The notes below the pieces were generated by a model that did no database searches, was not told the DNA's origin, and worked only from the letters and a program-made list of their open reading frames with translations. A stretch of 64,000 bases of DNA, taken from Tatumella citrea (GTDB taxonomy: Bacteria; Pseudomonadota; Gammaproteobacteria; Enterobacterales; Enterobacteriaceae). Of this stretch, positions 31,482 to 40,480 are shown piece by piece. The stretch spans positions 1,116,001-1,180,000 of the forward strand of contig NZ_CP015579.1 of the NCBI RefSeq assembly GCF_002163585.1, given 5' to 3'. The position numbers and the translations under genes are program-made. The number at the start of each line of letters is the position of its first letter. Within the stretch, counting starts at the first letter, position 1.

Positions 31482-31915
31482 ATGAAAACAGGCAGACCAA
31501 GGCAATTTGACCGGGATGAAGCGTTTGTACAGGCAATACACTTTTTCCGGGAACAGGGGAATGAGGCAGCTCACTTACCCGGTTGAAGGCCGTGATAGGT
31601 TAGGGGAGCACTGCCCCGGGTTTTTATGCAGGGTTGGTTCTAAGGCGACTCTTATTATCGGGGCGGTTGTCTGTTATCTGAAAACAGATGTTCAGGTCAC
31701 TGTGTCGCTCCTGGATGTCAGTCTGGCCTCCGGGTCATGCGTTGAAATAGCATTAACAAATTCGGCTAAAATGCAGTATAAACCCGGGCATTAAAGGGGA
31801 TGTATGGTTGCATTCAGTGTTATGTCACCTTGCCTGGATGAAAACAGCGACCTTCCGTAACTACTGGCAGAGTTCAAAATCCGGCCCGGGAAGGGATAAC
31901 GTATTGTTGGCAGAG
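31482..31915 (+). pseudogene. TetR/AcrR family regulator, frameshifted remnant
   Basis: An ATG at 31482 with an AGGAGG ribosome-binding site opens a frame reading MKTGRPRQFDRDEAF, the typical start of a TetR regulator. It stops at 31584-31586 after 34 codons. Downstream, CCGGGTTTTTATGCAGG and TTCTAAGGCGACTCT (31616-31653) give the expected end of the helix-turn-helix (PGFYAG, then GSKATL) only if one base is restored between them. Further on, GGATGTATGGTTGC at about 31798 encodes GCMVAF, and LLAEF follows a stop, like the effector domain of the same family. At least three lesions are therefore visible, and the exact end is uncertain. It probably once repressed the divergent MFS-hydrolase operon. 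The gap 31916-32252 holds no recognisable gene. Confidence 0.7.
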
Positions 31916-32252
31916 AGTGATAAGCAGTGGTGAGCTTCACAACAGCGAAGAGTCACTGCTACTGGCAGCCAGTTTCAATAGCTTTCAGCCGGGAATATCT
32001 ATTCTCGCCCCTGATGATGTGGCATTGACGGAAACATCGCAGGGGATAACATAAATCATGAAATTGTGGGGTTTTGCTAGTTATACAATGTTACATACTG
32101 TTCAAAACAACGATATGAACTGCTAATGAAATTGCCGGAGTTGTCAGTCAAAGTAGTAACAGCCCCCTCAACGGGGGCGGAAATATTTCGGGAGGCCTTT
32201 ACCACCGGTGTTCTGCACCTGCTTGTCTTGAGAAAAGTCAGTGGCGAACTCA

Positions 32253-33116
32253 TCAGTTTTTACGTAACCGGATAACGCCTTCCTGAACAGCAGAAGCCAG
32301 CAACTGCCCATCCTGACTATAAAATTCACCACGCACAAACCCGCGGGTTCCTGAAGCTGAAGGGCTGTTCACACTGTAAAGCAGCCATTCATTAAGGTTT
32401 ATGGGGCGATGGAACCACATTGAATGATCGATCGTGGCGACCTGCATATCTGGCTCGAGAAATCCTTTGCCATGAGGTTGCAAAGCCACTGGCAGAAAAT
32501 TGAAATCAGAAGCATACCCCAACATATATTGATGCAGATTTTGATTTTCAGGTAGTTTACCGTTGGCTTTTAACCAGACCTGACGGACAGGCTCGCTAAC
32601 ATGGCCCTGTAATGGGTTATGCAGTTGCACCGGCCTAAATTCAAGAGGGCGCTCAGCACTCATCAGTGGGCGTAACTTTTCGGGAATTTTATTAAATAAC
32701 TGAGCAGCCAGCTGCTGCTCACTGGGTAGTCCTTCCGGTCCGCGAATCTCCGGCATCGTAGTCTGATGTTCAAAACCTTCTGCCGCAGCCTGAAAAGAGG
32801 CTGTCATAAAGAAGATTGGAACTCCGTTTTGAATGGCTTTAACTCTGCGGGCACTGAGGCTTCTGCCATCCCGCAGAATTTCAACGTCGTAAATAATCGA
32901 CTGACGACTGTCACCCGGTCTCAGAAAATAGCTGTGAAACGAATGTACATGGCGATCACTCTCAGTGGTTTGTTGTGCAGCACACAGAGCCTGACCAACA
33001 ACCTGTCCTCCGAACACCTGTGGCAAGCCAAGTTCTTCACAGTCTGCCCGAAATAACCGGCTATCCAGTTGTTCTGGTTGTAATAATTTGAGTAATTTCT
33101 CTAATGCCTGACTCAT
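32253..33116 (-). CDS. tesB: acyl-CoA thioesterase II
   Basis: TesB hydrolyses medium- to long-chain acyl-CoA to free acid and CoA in the cytoplasm. The 287-residue length matches E. coli (286). Two tandem hot-dog domains are visible. The N-terminal half has [29 protein letters not shown] and the C-terminal half [21 protein letters not shown] with the catalytic aspartate. The start at 33116 is divergent from ybaY across 191 bases, which must contain two promoters. Confidence 0.95.
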   Translation of the reverse strand: MSQALEKLLKLLQPEQLDSRLFRADCEELGLPQVFGGQVVGQALCAAQQTTESDRHVHSFHSYFLRPGDSRQSIIYDVEILRDGRSLSARRVKAIQNGVPIFFMTASFQAAAEGFEHQTTMPEIRGPEGLPSEQQLAAQLFNKIPEKLRPLMSAERPLEFRPVQLHNPLQGHVSEPVRQVWLKANGKLPENQNLHQYMLGYASDFNFLPVALQPHGKGFLEPDMQVATIDHSMWFHRPINLNEWLLYSVNSPSASGTRGFVRGEFYSQDGQLLASAVQEGVIRLRKN

Positions 33117-33307
33117 AGTTACCTCAGAATGATCAATAGGTTATTAACCAGGAATTTTCTTATAATTTGCCAGTTCAGCAAGTTTGGCATTAATAAACAG
33201 GAAGAAACCGGACAATCTGCCAGAATTATTGCATAGCGGTGGCAAAAAACACTATTGAGTAACTATAGAGCACCGTTGTTCATTCTGTTCATAAGGAGAC
33301 GACATCA

Positions 33308-33802
33308 ATGAAACCTATGCATATTATCAGTGGTTTAGTTATAGCATTGTCCGTTACAGCATGTGCTGATAAATCTGATGTACCCGTGGGTGCGCTGAAA
33401 GCGCCTGGCATTAGTGCCAATGTTGCGCAACCTGTAATCTCCGGAGCTGTATTTGTCCGCCAGCGTATCGCATTGCCTGAAAATGCCTTACTGACTGTGA
33501 CTTTGTCAGATGCTTCAGGCGGAACAGGGCCTACCCGGGTAATAGCGCAGAAAGTTCAGAAAATTTCCGGACAGCAGGCACCTCTTCACTACAAACTTCC
33601 GTTTAACGGCAGAGATGTCAATCCTCAGGGGCAGGTACTGTTAAGTGCAGCCATAACACTGGACGGACGGGTTATTTTTGCTTCAGAGTCACTGCAGCCT
33701 GTGAGCTCTGGTGTCACACAGCGTAAAGATCTGATGCTGGTTGCCGTTCCTCAGGTCGCTGTTCCGGTTGCGACGCCGGCAAGTGCACCTGTTGCACCAT
33801 AA
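33308..33802 (+). CDS. ybaY: YbaY family lipoprotein (YscW-type)
   Basis: This is a 164-residue predicted envelope lipoprotein. The lipoprotein signal spans residues 1-19, with a lipobox near SVTAC. The core RQRIALPENALLTVTLSDAS matches the YbaY/YscW pilotin-like domain, which in type III systems assists secretin insertion. Here the protein stands alone and its role is unknown. The C-terminus is a low-complexity run of Pro, Val and Ala. E. coli YbaY is 190 residues; the shortening lies mostly in this tail. Confidence 0.9.
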   Translation: MKPMHIISGLVIALSVTACADKSDVPVGALKAPGISANVAQPVISGAVFVRQRIALPENALLTVTLSDASGGTGPTRVIAQKVQKISGQQAPLHYKLPFNGRDVNPQGQVLLSAAITLDGRVIFASESLQPVSSGVTQRKDLMLVAVPQVAVPVATPASAPVAP

Positions 33803-33828
33803 TCCGCGCAAATCTGGTCAGGTGATAA

Positions 33829-34143
33829 TTAATCGCCTGACCAGCGATATTTAGCCAGAGAGATTGTTTGCCGGGGACCAATTTCTATATTCTCAGCTAA
33901 CAGGGCATTTCTCTGGCGCAACAGGTTTTCTCCCTGCAACGAAATTTGTCCCATCCGGTTGACTACCCGATGCCAGGGCAGGGTTGAACCTACCGGCAAT
34001 TTACTGAGTACCCCGCCGACCTGTCTGGCAGCTTTAGAATTTCCTGCCAGCCTGGCAATATCTCCGTAGGTAGTCACCTGCCCGTGAGGGATGGCTGCAA
34101 CTATCATCCATACTCTTTCCCGGAAATTTAATTCTTCTTTCAT
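33829..34143 (-). CDS. atl: alkyltransferase-like protein Atl (YbaZ)
   Basis: This 104-residue protein has the DNA-binding fold of O6-alkylguanine-DNA alkyltransferases. The motif PWHRV (about residues 56-60) has tryptophan in place of the acceptor cysteine of PCHRV. It therefore cannot transfer alkyl groups and instead binds O6-alkylguanine and directs the lesion to nucleotide excision repair. Other family elements GQVTTYGDIARLAG (about 21-34) and the DNA-recognition helix SKAARQVGGVL are intact. It is convergent with ybaY and divergent from ffs. Confidence 0.93.
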   Translation of the reverse strand: MKEELNFRERVWMIVAAIPHGQVTTYGDIARLAGNSKAARQVGGVLSKLPVGSTLPWHRVVNRMGQISLQGENLLRQRNALLAENIEIGPRQTISLAKYRWSGD

Positions 34144-34229
34144 TTTCTACCCTGATGCTTTTTATCTGACTTACAGGTAATTATAGTTGGCAGCAGTGCT
34201 CAAGAAAACAACGGTTAACTGTCACAGAC

Positions 34230-34258
34230 TTGCAATTAACCTCACCATCACTGATAAT
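34230..34258 (+). promoter_or_regulatory. sigma-70 promoter of ffs
   Basis: TTGCAA (34230-34235) and GATAAT (34253-34258) are separated by 17 bases. Transcription starting about 7 bases downstream would give a leader of roughly 25 bases before the mature RNA, as in the E. coli precursor that RNase P trims. A GC-rich discriminator (GCCTGCGC) follows, typical of stable-RNA promoters. Confidence 0.75.
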
Positions 34259-34290
34259 GCCTGCGCTTTGAGAAATCAGAGCTTTTCAAT

Positions 34291-34404
34291 GGGGACTCTG
34301 CTGGTTCTCCCGCAATGCTAACTTGTGAACCCGGTCAGATCCGGAAGGAAGCAGCCGCAGCAGGTGACGCATGTGCCGGGATGTCGCTGGCAGAGGCCCC
34401 ACCC
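34291..34404 (+). ncRNA. ffs: 4.5S RNA, signal recognition particle RNA
   Basis: This 114-base RNA has the same length as E. coli 4.5S. The conserved domain IV is clear: GTCAGATCCGGAAGGAAGCAG carries the GGAA tetraloop and the asymmetric internal loop that Ffh binds. The ends GGGGACTCTG and CAGAGGCCCC pair to close the long hairpin, with a CACCC tail. It targets nascent membrane proteins with Ffh and FtsY. The position between atl and hha is as in E. coli. Confidence 0.96.
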
Positions 34405-34761
34405 AATCGATTCTTCAGAATCTCTTCTCAGTTATCCGTTCTGTTTATATTTCCGTCAGAAGCTACAGCCTGATTACTCTACGCCCACATAGCAAGTTCA
34501 TGTTACTGATAGTCATTTATATTCTGATTTTCAATCGTGTTTTGTCTGCTAAGTGTTATTACTTACGCAGGAAAGCAATATCCTGTCTGCAGAACTAGTC
34601 ACTACAGCAAAGGGTATTAACAGGGCAGGACCTAAGGAAATATCTGTCTGCGGGAAATAACAGACCCCCGCAGGTATTATTCATTCTATATTCAATCGTC
34701 AGCGGCTCTGAAGTGTCAGACAGGTAATCTGTTTAATCACGGGAATAAAAATGCAGTATTG
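34405..34761. other. intergenic stretch between ffs and hha
   Basis: About 357 bases with no convincing gene. A small hairpin GATTCT-TC-AGAATC at 34409-34422 follows ffs directly and may be its terminator or a processing boundary. A 75-codon open frame starting inside ffs has no ribosome-binding site or recognisable sequence. Confidence 0.5.
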
Positions 34762-34980
34762 TTACCTTACATACTTCCATACGGTTGCCGGAACTTTGTC
34801 ATACAATTTATTCATGGTCAGTTCAGCAAGACGGTGATCAGCGGCTGAATAAAAAACCACCAAATCTTCGTCAGATAATTCATATTTATTCTTCTCGATT
34901 ACCCGCTCAAGGGTATCAATAGACCGACAACGTCTCAGACGCATCAGATAATCTGTTTTAGTTAGTGTAGGGCTGCTCAT
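34762..34980 (-). CDS. hha: haemolysin expression-modulating protein Hha
   Basis: This 72-residue nucleoid-associated co-regulator pairs with H-NS and represses horizontally acquired genes. The sequence [20 protein letters not shown] (residues 6-25) and [16 protein letters not shown] (about 49-64) are almost those of E. coli Hha, including the conserved cysteine. It follows tomB by 17 bases in the same orientation, the order known for the tomB-hha antitoxin-toxin pair. Confidence 0.97.
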   Translation of the reverse strand: MSSPTLTKTDYLMRLRRCRSIDTLERVIEKNKYELSDEDLVVFYSAADHRLAELTMNKLYDKVPATVWKYVR

Positions 34981-34997
34981 ATTAAAACCACTCCTGG

Positions 34998-35378
34998 CTA
35001 ATGTGTGAAGCTGTGTCCATTTGTCTCACAGGGACTTGCCTCAAAAAATAATCTAAATAACTGGTTTGACGATGTTTTCCAGAAACTAAAGTCCTGTTTA
35101 TTTACAGTGTAACCACTGAATAATGTAAATGTGTCGTCAAGATATTTATCAACCTGTTTAATCAGTTGTTCGTCTTCGCTATGTTTTAATTTATAGAGAA
35201 TACTGAAAGCTGCAATGTGTTCAATCAGTTCGTGCAGTTGCAGGTTTTCTGCTGAAGCAGGGTCATTTATCCAGCAAGCCTGCTGTACGTTGAGGGTCGC
35301 GATACTTTCATCAAACAGATTTTCACACAGAAACTTCAACTGCGCCACATCATACCGTTTAGGTGAGTATTCATCCAT
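34998..35378 (-). CDS. tomB: Hha toxicity modulator TomB
   Basis: This 126-residue, acidic, mostly helical protein counteracts Hha toxicity and influences biofilm formation. The N-terminus [21 protein letters not shown] and the central [12 protein letters not shown] match the family. One proposed mechanism is oxygen-dependent oxidation of Hha's cysteine promoted by TomB. I chose the ATG at 35378, with GAGAGG nine bases upstream; a GTG three codons earlier is within the ribosome-binding region. The C-terminus is divergent from E. coli. It is the first gene of the tomB-hha unit. Confidence 0.94.
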   Translation of the reverse strand: MDEYSPKRYDVAQLKFLCENLFDESIATLNVQQACWINDPASAENLQLHELIEHIAAFSILYKLKHSEDEQLIKQVDKYLDDTFTLFSGYTVNKQDFSFWKTSSNQLFRLFFEASPCETNGHSFTH

Positions 35379-36683
35379 CTTTTCCACCTCTCATAAACCC
35401 GGCTGAAGATAATTTCAGCGAAAATAGAAAGCTACGGAAGATTCTCAATGACTGATGTTGCTTAACTTACATGCCTGGCATTTCATTGTGAATAGTTTTG
35501 AAAATTAACCGCCTCACAACATAAATGATCAATGATGTAAATTCTGACCTCTGTCCAACAAAATAGTTTAACTGTCAGCAGACTTTTTATTCCCAATAAT
35601 TTGTCTCAGATGTTTATTAAAATACCCGGGATTAAATAGCTATAACACCAGGGTAAGCATTCATCAATAAACAGTACAGGGGTGATTAAACGGGACTAGT
35701 TACAGTATGAACCTGATTTGAACATACTGGCAAACTATCATCTATAGATTGAATCTATCAATAAAGATTTTTCTTAAAAAACGGCCTGTGATAATCAGTA
35801 ATCTTCAGGCTGACACGATAATTACTCCTCACGGTTCCTGCGAAAGATTAATCATCGCTGCTGGCCAGCTTAGCATAACAGTTGCCAAAGATTAATCCCT
35901 AGCTGCTGTATGCCCAGAGTTTTGATATTTAGAAACACTTATTTGCTTTCGTTTACGGCTGATGCTGTTGGATACGCCAGTGCATAACATTTTTGTATCT
36001 CTCTGGTGTCCTGTAATCATCATCCTTTGACCTCTGAAGATCTTTCTGGCGTCTTGTCCCGGAGGAGGGAAGGGGATTCAGTCGCTGGCTGAACAATGGT
36101 TGTGCCGGGCGATAATCGCGTTGATAAATCTGGCTTGTTCAGGGCAGACATCGCATATTTACCCGTTCTCTCTGACGATTGACAACGCTCTCTGCCGCAT
36201 GCTCACCGTCAGGTTTGCGTTGCAGCCAGCCTGAAAGACAACTCCTGTTAACCGTGTTTGAACGGGTGGCTATGGAGCATCTGTCCGAGGTCTGAATTTG
36301 GTGGCATTAACCGTGACTTTCTTACGAATACTTGTCAGGTATCGATCAACGAAGGTTTATACAGTACTGGCAGCTGGTGCTTCCTGCTATGGGTTCCGGT
36401 TTGTGTTTCAGGCAGGATTTAATATCTATCTGCAAGCCAGTGCTTTCGGCGAAACTGTGTCGGTTAATCAGATAAAAGCTGTCGTCATTTATCGCTATTG
36501 TATTGATTATCAGACCGGGGTCATATGAGTTGTACTGGTTAATGTCGCTGCAAAAGAGAACGCGTGGAAGGGCTCTGCCCAAAGGTTTTTTTCGTGCCTG
36601 GTGTGATGGTAGCGATTAACGTACAGATATTTCGGACGAGTGTCTGAAAGGCATAGGGTGATGATAATATTAACTTACCACTA
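35379..36683. other. gene-poor region of about 1.3 kb between tomB and rpmJ2
   Basis: No supported coding region is seen on either strand. The left part (35400-35960) is AT-rich. The right part (about 36000-36560) has a more balanced composition, with short open stretches such as 36298-36528 that lack a ribosome-binding site and any family resemblance. This looks like degraded coding DNA of unknown origin. An 11-base direct repeat AAAGATTAATC occurs at 35843 and 35887, each followed by a similar GCTGCTG. E. coli has acrB next to tomB here, so the whole stretch plus rpmE2-rpmJ2 is an addition relative to E. coli. Confidence 0.5.
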
Positions 36684-36708
36684 AAAAGCGGCCCAAACGG
36701 CCGCTTTT
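36684..36708 (-). terminator. rpmE2-rpmJ2 terminator
   Basis: Perfect 10-bp stem AAAAGCGGCC / GGCCGCTTTT with a CAAAC loop, just after the rpmJ2 stop. On the minus strand it is followed by a T run. Confidence 0.9.
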
Positions 36709-36714
36709 CTGGTT

Positions 36715-36855
36715 TTAGCGTTTCTTTTTTCTGCCCTGAACCGCTTTGAAGCGTGGATTCGATTTACAGATTACATATACCCGGCCATGACGACGAACCA
36801 GCTTGCAGTCGGGATGGCGCTGTTTCGCAGATTTAAGTGAACTGAGCACCTGCAT
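36715..36855 (-). CDS. ykgO: ribosomal protein L36 paralog, zinc-independent (type B)
   Basis: This is a 46-residue L36B protein (rpmJ2). The translation starts [20 protein letters not shown] and ends [14 protein letters not shown], a near match to E. coli YkgO. It lacks the zinc-ribbon cysteines of ordinary L36, so it can replace the zinc-binding form during zinc starvation and release ribosomal zinc. It lies two bases after rpmE2 and shares its Zur-like operator. It is too short to appear in standard long-frame listings. Confidence 0.94.
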   Translation of the reverse strand: MQVLSSLKSAKQRHPDCKLVRRHGRVYVICKSNPRFKAVQGRKKKR

Positions 36856-36857
36856 GG

Positions 36858-37121
36858 TTATTCTCCTGTTTTATTTCCCAGAAAACGGCCATACCGTTGC
36901 TGGAATCTGGCCGCACTACTGTCTTTAGAAATGGATTTCTGTTTGCCGGTATAAAAGCTGTGAGACACAGAAGAAACATCTAATGTGACATACGGGAAAG
37001 TTTCTCCCTGATACTCAATGGTCCGGTCAGTTTTGATGGTTGAACCGACTTTGAAATATTCATTTGCGGTTGTATCGTGAAAAACCACAGGTCGGTAGTA
37101 AGGATGAATTTCCGGTTTCAT
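36858..37121 (-). CDS. ykgM: ribosomal protein L31 paralog, zinc-independent (type B)
   Basis: This 87-residue L31B (rpmE2) has the family sequence [20 protein letters not shown] at the start and [10 protein letters not shown] near the end. It lacks the CxxC zinc-binding cysteines of the housekeeping L31. Under zinc limitation it displaces the zinc form on the ribosome. It is the first gene of a two-gene unit with rpmJ2, directly behind a Zur-like box, which supports zinc control. Confidence 0.95.
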   Translation of the reverse strand: MKPEIHPYYRPVVFHDTTANEYFKVGSTIKTDRTIEYQGETFPYVTLDVSSVSHSFYTGKQKSISKDSSAARFQQRYGRFLGNKTGE

Positions 37122-37135
37122 AATGCCTCTAATTT

Positions 37136-37148
37136 GTTATGTTATAAC
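37136..37148 (-). promoter_or_regulatory. Zur-like operator upstream of rpmE2-rpmJ2
   Basis: GTTATGTTATAAC differs at one base from the enterobacterial Zur core GTTATANTATAAC. It contains the perfect 12-base palindrome ATGTTATAACAT. It lies 15 bases before the rpmE2 start, as expected for a repressor that releases when zinc is scarce. Confidence 0.8.
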
Positions 37149-37242
37149 ATATCAATAGTATGGCGATTTTAATCGTTACAGGCAAGGCTTAGCAGTGATG
37201 GTTTTTAGTGACTGGAGTGAAGTGGTTGAATTCAGGATAAAA

Positions 37243-37268
37243 AAAGAGGCTGCCGGGGCAGCCTCTTT
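37243..37268 (-). terminator. acrAB terminator
   Basis: Perfect 12-bp stem AAAGAGGCTGCC / GGCAGCCTCTTT with a GG loop. It lies about 25 bases after the acrB stop and is followed on the minus strand by TTTTATCC. Confidence 0.9.
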
Positions 37269-37293
37269 GTCAGTTAATTTATACTATGGCAGA

Positions 37294-40200
37294 CTATTTG
37301 TGTTCAATATGAGTGGTGTTCTCATCCACAGCTTTAGTCTTGCCGAACCGACGACGTACTACGACGAAGAATACCGGAACAAGGAATATTGCCAGACAGG
37401 TTGCTGTCACCATACCACCGATAACACCAGTACCTACGGCATTTTGTGAGCCGGAACCTGCACCGGTACTGATAGCCAATGGCAGTACCCCAAGGATAAA
37501 GGCCAGCGAGGTCATCAGAATCGGCCGCAGACGCATACGAACTGCTTCCAGCGTAGATTCGACCAGGCCTTTGCCTTCCTTGTCCATCAGGTCTTTGGCA
37601 AACTCGACAATCAGTATGGCGTTTTTCGCGGAAAGCCCGATAGTAGTTAACAGGCCAACCACAAAGTAAACGTCATTACTCAGTCCGCGCAGGGTAGTAA
37701 ACAGCAGGGCACCAATAATACCCAACGGAACCACCAGCATAACTGAGAACGGAATTGACCAGCTCTCATACAGCGCTGCCAGACACAGGAACACGACAAT
37801 CAGTGAAATGGCGTACAGCGCAGGTGCCTGGTTTCCTGACATTCGTTCCTGATAAGACATTCCTGTCCATTCATAACCAACTCCGGCCGGAAGTTTAGAC
37901 GCCAGTTGTTCCATTAACGCCATTGCTTCACCGGAACTTTTACCAGGAGCGGGTTGCCCCAGAATCTCCATTGACGGTAAGCCGTTATAACGTTCCAGAC
38001 GCGGAGAACCATACTGCCATTTCGCCGACGAGAATGCCGAGAATGGAACCATCGTTCCGCTACTGTTACGGACATACCACTTATCGATGTCGCTAGGCAG
38101 CATACGATCGACGGCTTTACCCATCACGTAAACTTTCTTCACACGGCCACGGTCGATGAAGTCATTGACGTAACTACCACCCCAACTGGCACCAATGGTG
38201 GTATTGATATCCGAAATGGACACGCCCAGTGCGTTAGCCTTCTCCTGATCGATGATCAGTTTGTACTGAGGGGTATCTTCCATGCCGTTAGGACGAACTC
38301 CGACCAGTACATCAGGATGCTGTGCTGCCATACCTAACAACTGATTACGGGCTTCCAGTAACTTCTCATGGCCCAGGTTACCTTGGTCAATCAGTTCAAA
38401 GTCGAAACCTGTAGCATTACCTAACTCGATAATTGCCGGAAGGTTGAACGGAATAACAAAGGCATCTTTAATCTGGCTTAATGCAGCCATAGCCCGTCCG
38501 GCAATCGCCGGAACTTTGTTATTACTTCCGGAACGTTCATCCCACGGTTTCAGACTGACAAAGGCAATACCGGTGTTCTGCCCGCGACCCGAGAAACCAA
38601 AGCCGTTTACTGTAAACACAGACTGAACGTTATCTTTCTCTTTGGTCAGGAAGTAGTTGGTGATTTGATCCATAACCTTCTGGGTACGCTGTTGGGTCGC
38701 TCCGGCAGGTAATTGTGCCTGTGCGAGTAACAGTCCCTGGTCTTCATCCGGCAAGAATGAGGTTGGCAGTTTAGCAAACAGCCACACCATTCCGACTACG
38801 ATGACAAGGTAAATCACCAGATACCGCCCGGTACGACGGATAATGTGACTGACACTGTTTACGTAGTGGTTTGTGCTCTTGTCGAAAATCCGGTTAAACC
38901 AGCCAAAGAAACCTTTCTCTTTTCCGTGATCACCTGGTTTGATCGGTTTCAGAATGGTTGAACACAGAGCCGGAGTCAGAATCAATGCCACCAGAACCGA
39001 CAGCGCCATCGCCGAAACGATAGTAATAGAGAACTGACGATAAATTACCCCGGTAGACCCGCCAAAGAAGGCCATAGGAATAAATACCGCAGACAATACC
39101 AGGGCGATCCCGACCAGTGCCCCCTGAATCTGCTCCATTGAACGTTTAGTGGCTTCTTTTGGCGGGAGATTTTCTTCAACCATGACACGTTCAACGTTCT
39201 CTACCACCACGATGGCATCATCGACCAGTAGACCGATAGCCAGTATCAGCCCGAACATCGTCAGGGTGTTTATCGAATAACCAAAAGCGTTCAGGATGGC
39301 AAAGGTTCCCAGCAACACTACCGGCACCGCAATGGTCGGAATCAGTGTGGCACGGAAATTCTGCAGGAACAGATACATCACCAGGAACACCAGCACAATC
39401 GCTTCGAACAGTGTTTTAACCACTTCGAAAATAGAAATCTTCACGAATGGCGTGGTGTCATACGGGTAAACAACTCTCAACCCGTGCGGGAAGAAAGGCT
39501 GCAGTTTAGCCAGCTCCGCTTTTACTGCTGCAGCGGTATCCAGGGCATTTGCCCCGGTAGCCAGCTTGATCCCCAGACCCGCGGCAGGTTTTCCGTTATA
39601 ACGAGCAATAACTTCATAGTTTTCGCCGCCCAGCGCCACATCAGCAACATCACCCAGAGTCACCTGAGAACCGTCAGGGTTCACTTTTAGCAGGATTTTC
39701 TTAAACTCATCCGGAGAAGTCAGACGCGTCTGAGCAATGATAGATGCATTCAACTGCTGGCCTGGTGCCGGAGGTGAACCCCCTAACTGACCGGCAGCCA
39801 CCTGGGCGTTCTGGGCAGTAATGGCAGAAATAACATCGACCGGGGTGAGCTGGTAATTATTCAGTTTTGCCGGGTCCATCCAGATACGCATAGCGTACTG
39901 GGCACCGAACAGCTGAGTATCACCTACCCCCAGGGTACGACTGATAGGATCTTTGATATTCGAAGCCACATAGTCAGCAATATCATTCTGGTCCATGCTG
40001 CCATCATCACTGACAAAACCCGCCACCATCAGGAAGCTGCTGGAGGATTTTTTAACACTGATCCCCTGTTGCTGTACTTCCTGAGGCAGTAATGGTGTTG
40101 CCAGTTGTAGTTTGTTTTGCACCTGAACCTGCGCGATATCAGCGTTGGTTCCGGCCGCAAAGGTCAGTGTTAACTGCAGTGTCCCTGAAGAGTCACTGCT

Positions 40201-40440
40201 GGAAGACATATACAGTAAACCATCAATCCCGTTCATATTTTGTTCTATGACCTGGGTGACGGAATCCTGAAGCGTTTTTGCATCAGCGCCCGGATAGGTT
40301 GCCTGAATCTGCACCGCCGGAGGAGCAACCGCAGGGTATTGCTCAATCGGGAGGTTCAGAATCGACAATGCTCCCGCCAGCATCACAATGATGGCGAGTA
40401 CCCATGCAAAAATCGGGCGATCGATAAAGAACTTAGCCAT
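37294..40440 (-). CDS. acrB: RND multidrug efflux transporter AcrB
   Basis: This 1048-residue inner-membrane proton antiporter forms the trimeric pump of AcrAB-TolC. Twelve helices and two large periplasmic loops are evident. The proton-relay aspartates lie in [18 protein letters not shown] (D407/D408 region), with the lysine in TM10 in [19 protein letters not shown]. The periplasmic gate and drug-binding segments around [14 protein letters not shown] and [14 protein letters not shown] are present. It follows acrA by 40 bases and ends at its own terminator. No lesion is seen. Confidence 0.98.
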   Translation of the reverse strand: MAKFFIDRPIFAWVLAIIVMLAGALSILNLPIEQYPAVAPPAVQIQATYPGADAKTLQDSVTQVIEQNMNGIDGLLYMSSSSDSSGTLQLTLTFAAGTNADIAQVQVQNKLQLATPLLPQEVQQQGISVKKSSSSFLMVAGFVSDDGSMDQNDIADYVASNIKDPISRTLGVGDTQLFGAQYAMRIWMDPAKLNNYQLTPVDVISAITAQNAQVAAGQLGGSPPAPGQQLNASIIAQTRLTSPDEFKKILLKVNPDGSQVTLGDVADVALGGENYEVIARYNGKPAAGLGIKLATGANALDTAAAVKAELAKLQPFFPHGLRVVYPYDTTPFVKISIFEVVKTLFEAIVLVFLVMYLFLQNFRATLIPTIAVPVVLLGTFAILNAFGYSINTLTMFGLILAIGLLVDDAIVVVENVERVMVEENLPPKEATKRSMEQIQGALVGIALVLSAVFIPMAFFGGSTGVIYRQFSITIVSAMALSVLVALILTPALCSTILKPIKPGDHGKEKGFFGWFNRIFDKSTNHYVNSVSHIIRRTGRYLVIYLVIVVGMVWLFAKLPTSFLPDEDQGLLLAQAQLPAGATQQRTQKVMDQITNYFLTKEKDNVQSVFTVNGFGFSGRGQNTGIAFVSLKPWDERSGSNNKVPAIAGRAMAALSQIKDAFVIPFNLPAIIELGNATGFDFELIDQGNLGHEKLLEARNQLLGMAAQHPDVLVGVRPNGMEDTPQYKLIIDQEKANALGVSISDINTTIGASWGGSYVNDFIDRGRVKKVYVMGKAVDRMLPSDIDKWYVRNSSGTMVPFSAFSSAKWQYGSPRLERYNGLPSMEILGQPAPGKSSGEAMALMEQLASKLPAGVGYEWTGMSYQERMSGNQAPALYAISLIVVFLCLAALYESWSIPFSVMLVVPLGIIGALLFTTLRGLSNDVYFVVGLLTTIGLSAKNAILIVEFAKDLMDKEGKGLVESTLEAVRMRLRPILMTSLAFILGVLPLAISTGAGSGSQNAVGTGVIGGMVTATCLAIFLVPVFFVVVRRRFGKTKAVDENTTHIEHK

Positions 40441-40480
40441 GTATCAGTGGCTCCTGTAATAACAAAGGTTTTTCTGATAG

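Noticed and set aside
31507..31794. A 95-codon open frame on the plus strand
   Set aside because: It runs out of frame with the TetR start and only its GSKATL portion makes sense as part of the broken TetR gene; it has no ribosome-binding site of its own.
32162..32178. Hairpin GCCCCC-TCAAC-GGGGGC downstream of tesB
   Set aside because: It lacks a T run on either strand and is 75 bases from the tesB stop, so I did not call it a terminator.
34371..34598. A 75-codon frame starting inside the 4.5S RNA gene
   Set aside because: Overlaps ffs, has no ribosome-binding site and no family resemblance.
36298..36528. A 76-codon open frame in the gene-poor region
   Set aside because: No ribosome-binding site, no recognisable motif and an equally long frame on the other strand; likely chance or part of degraded DNA.
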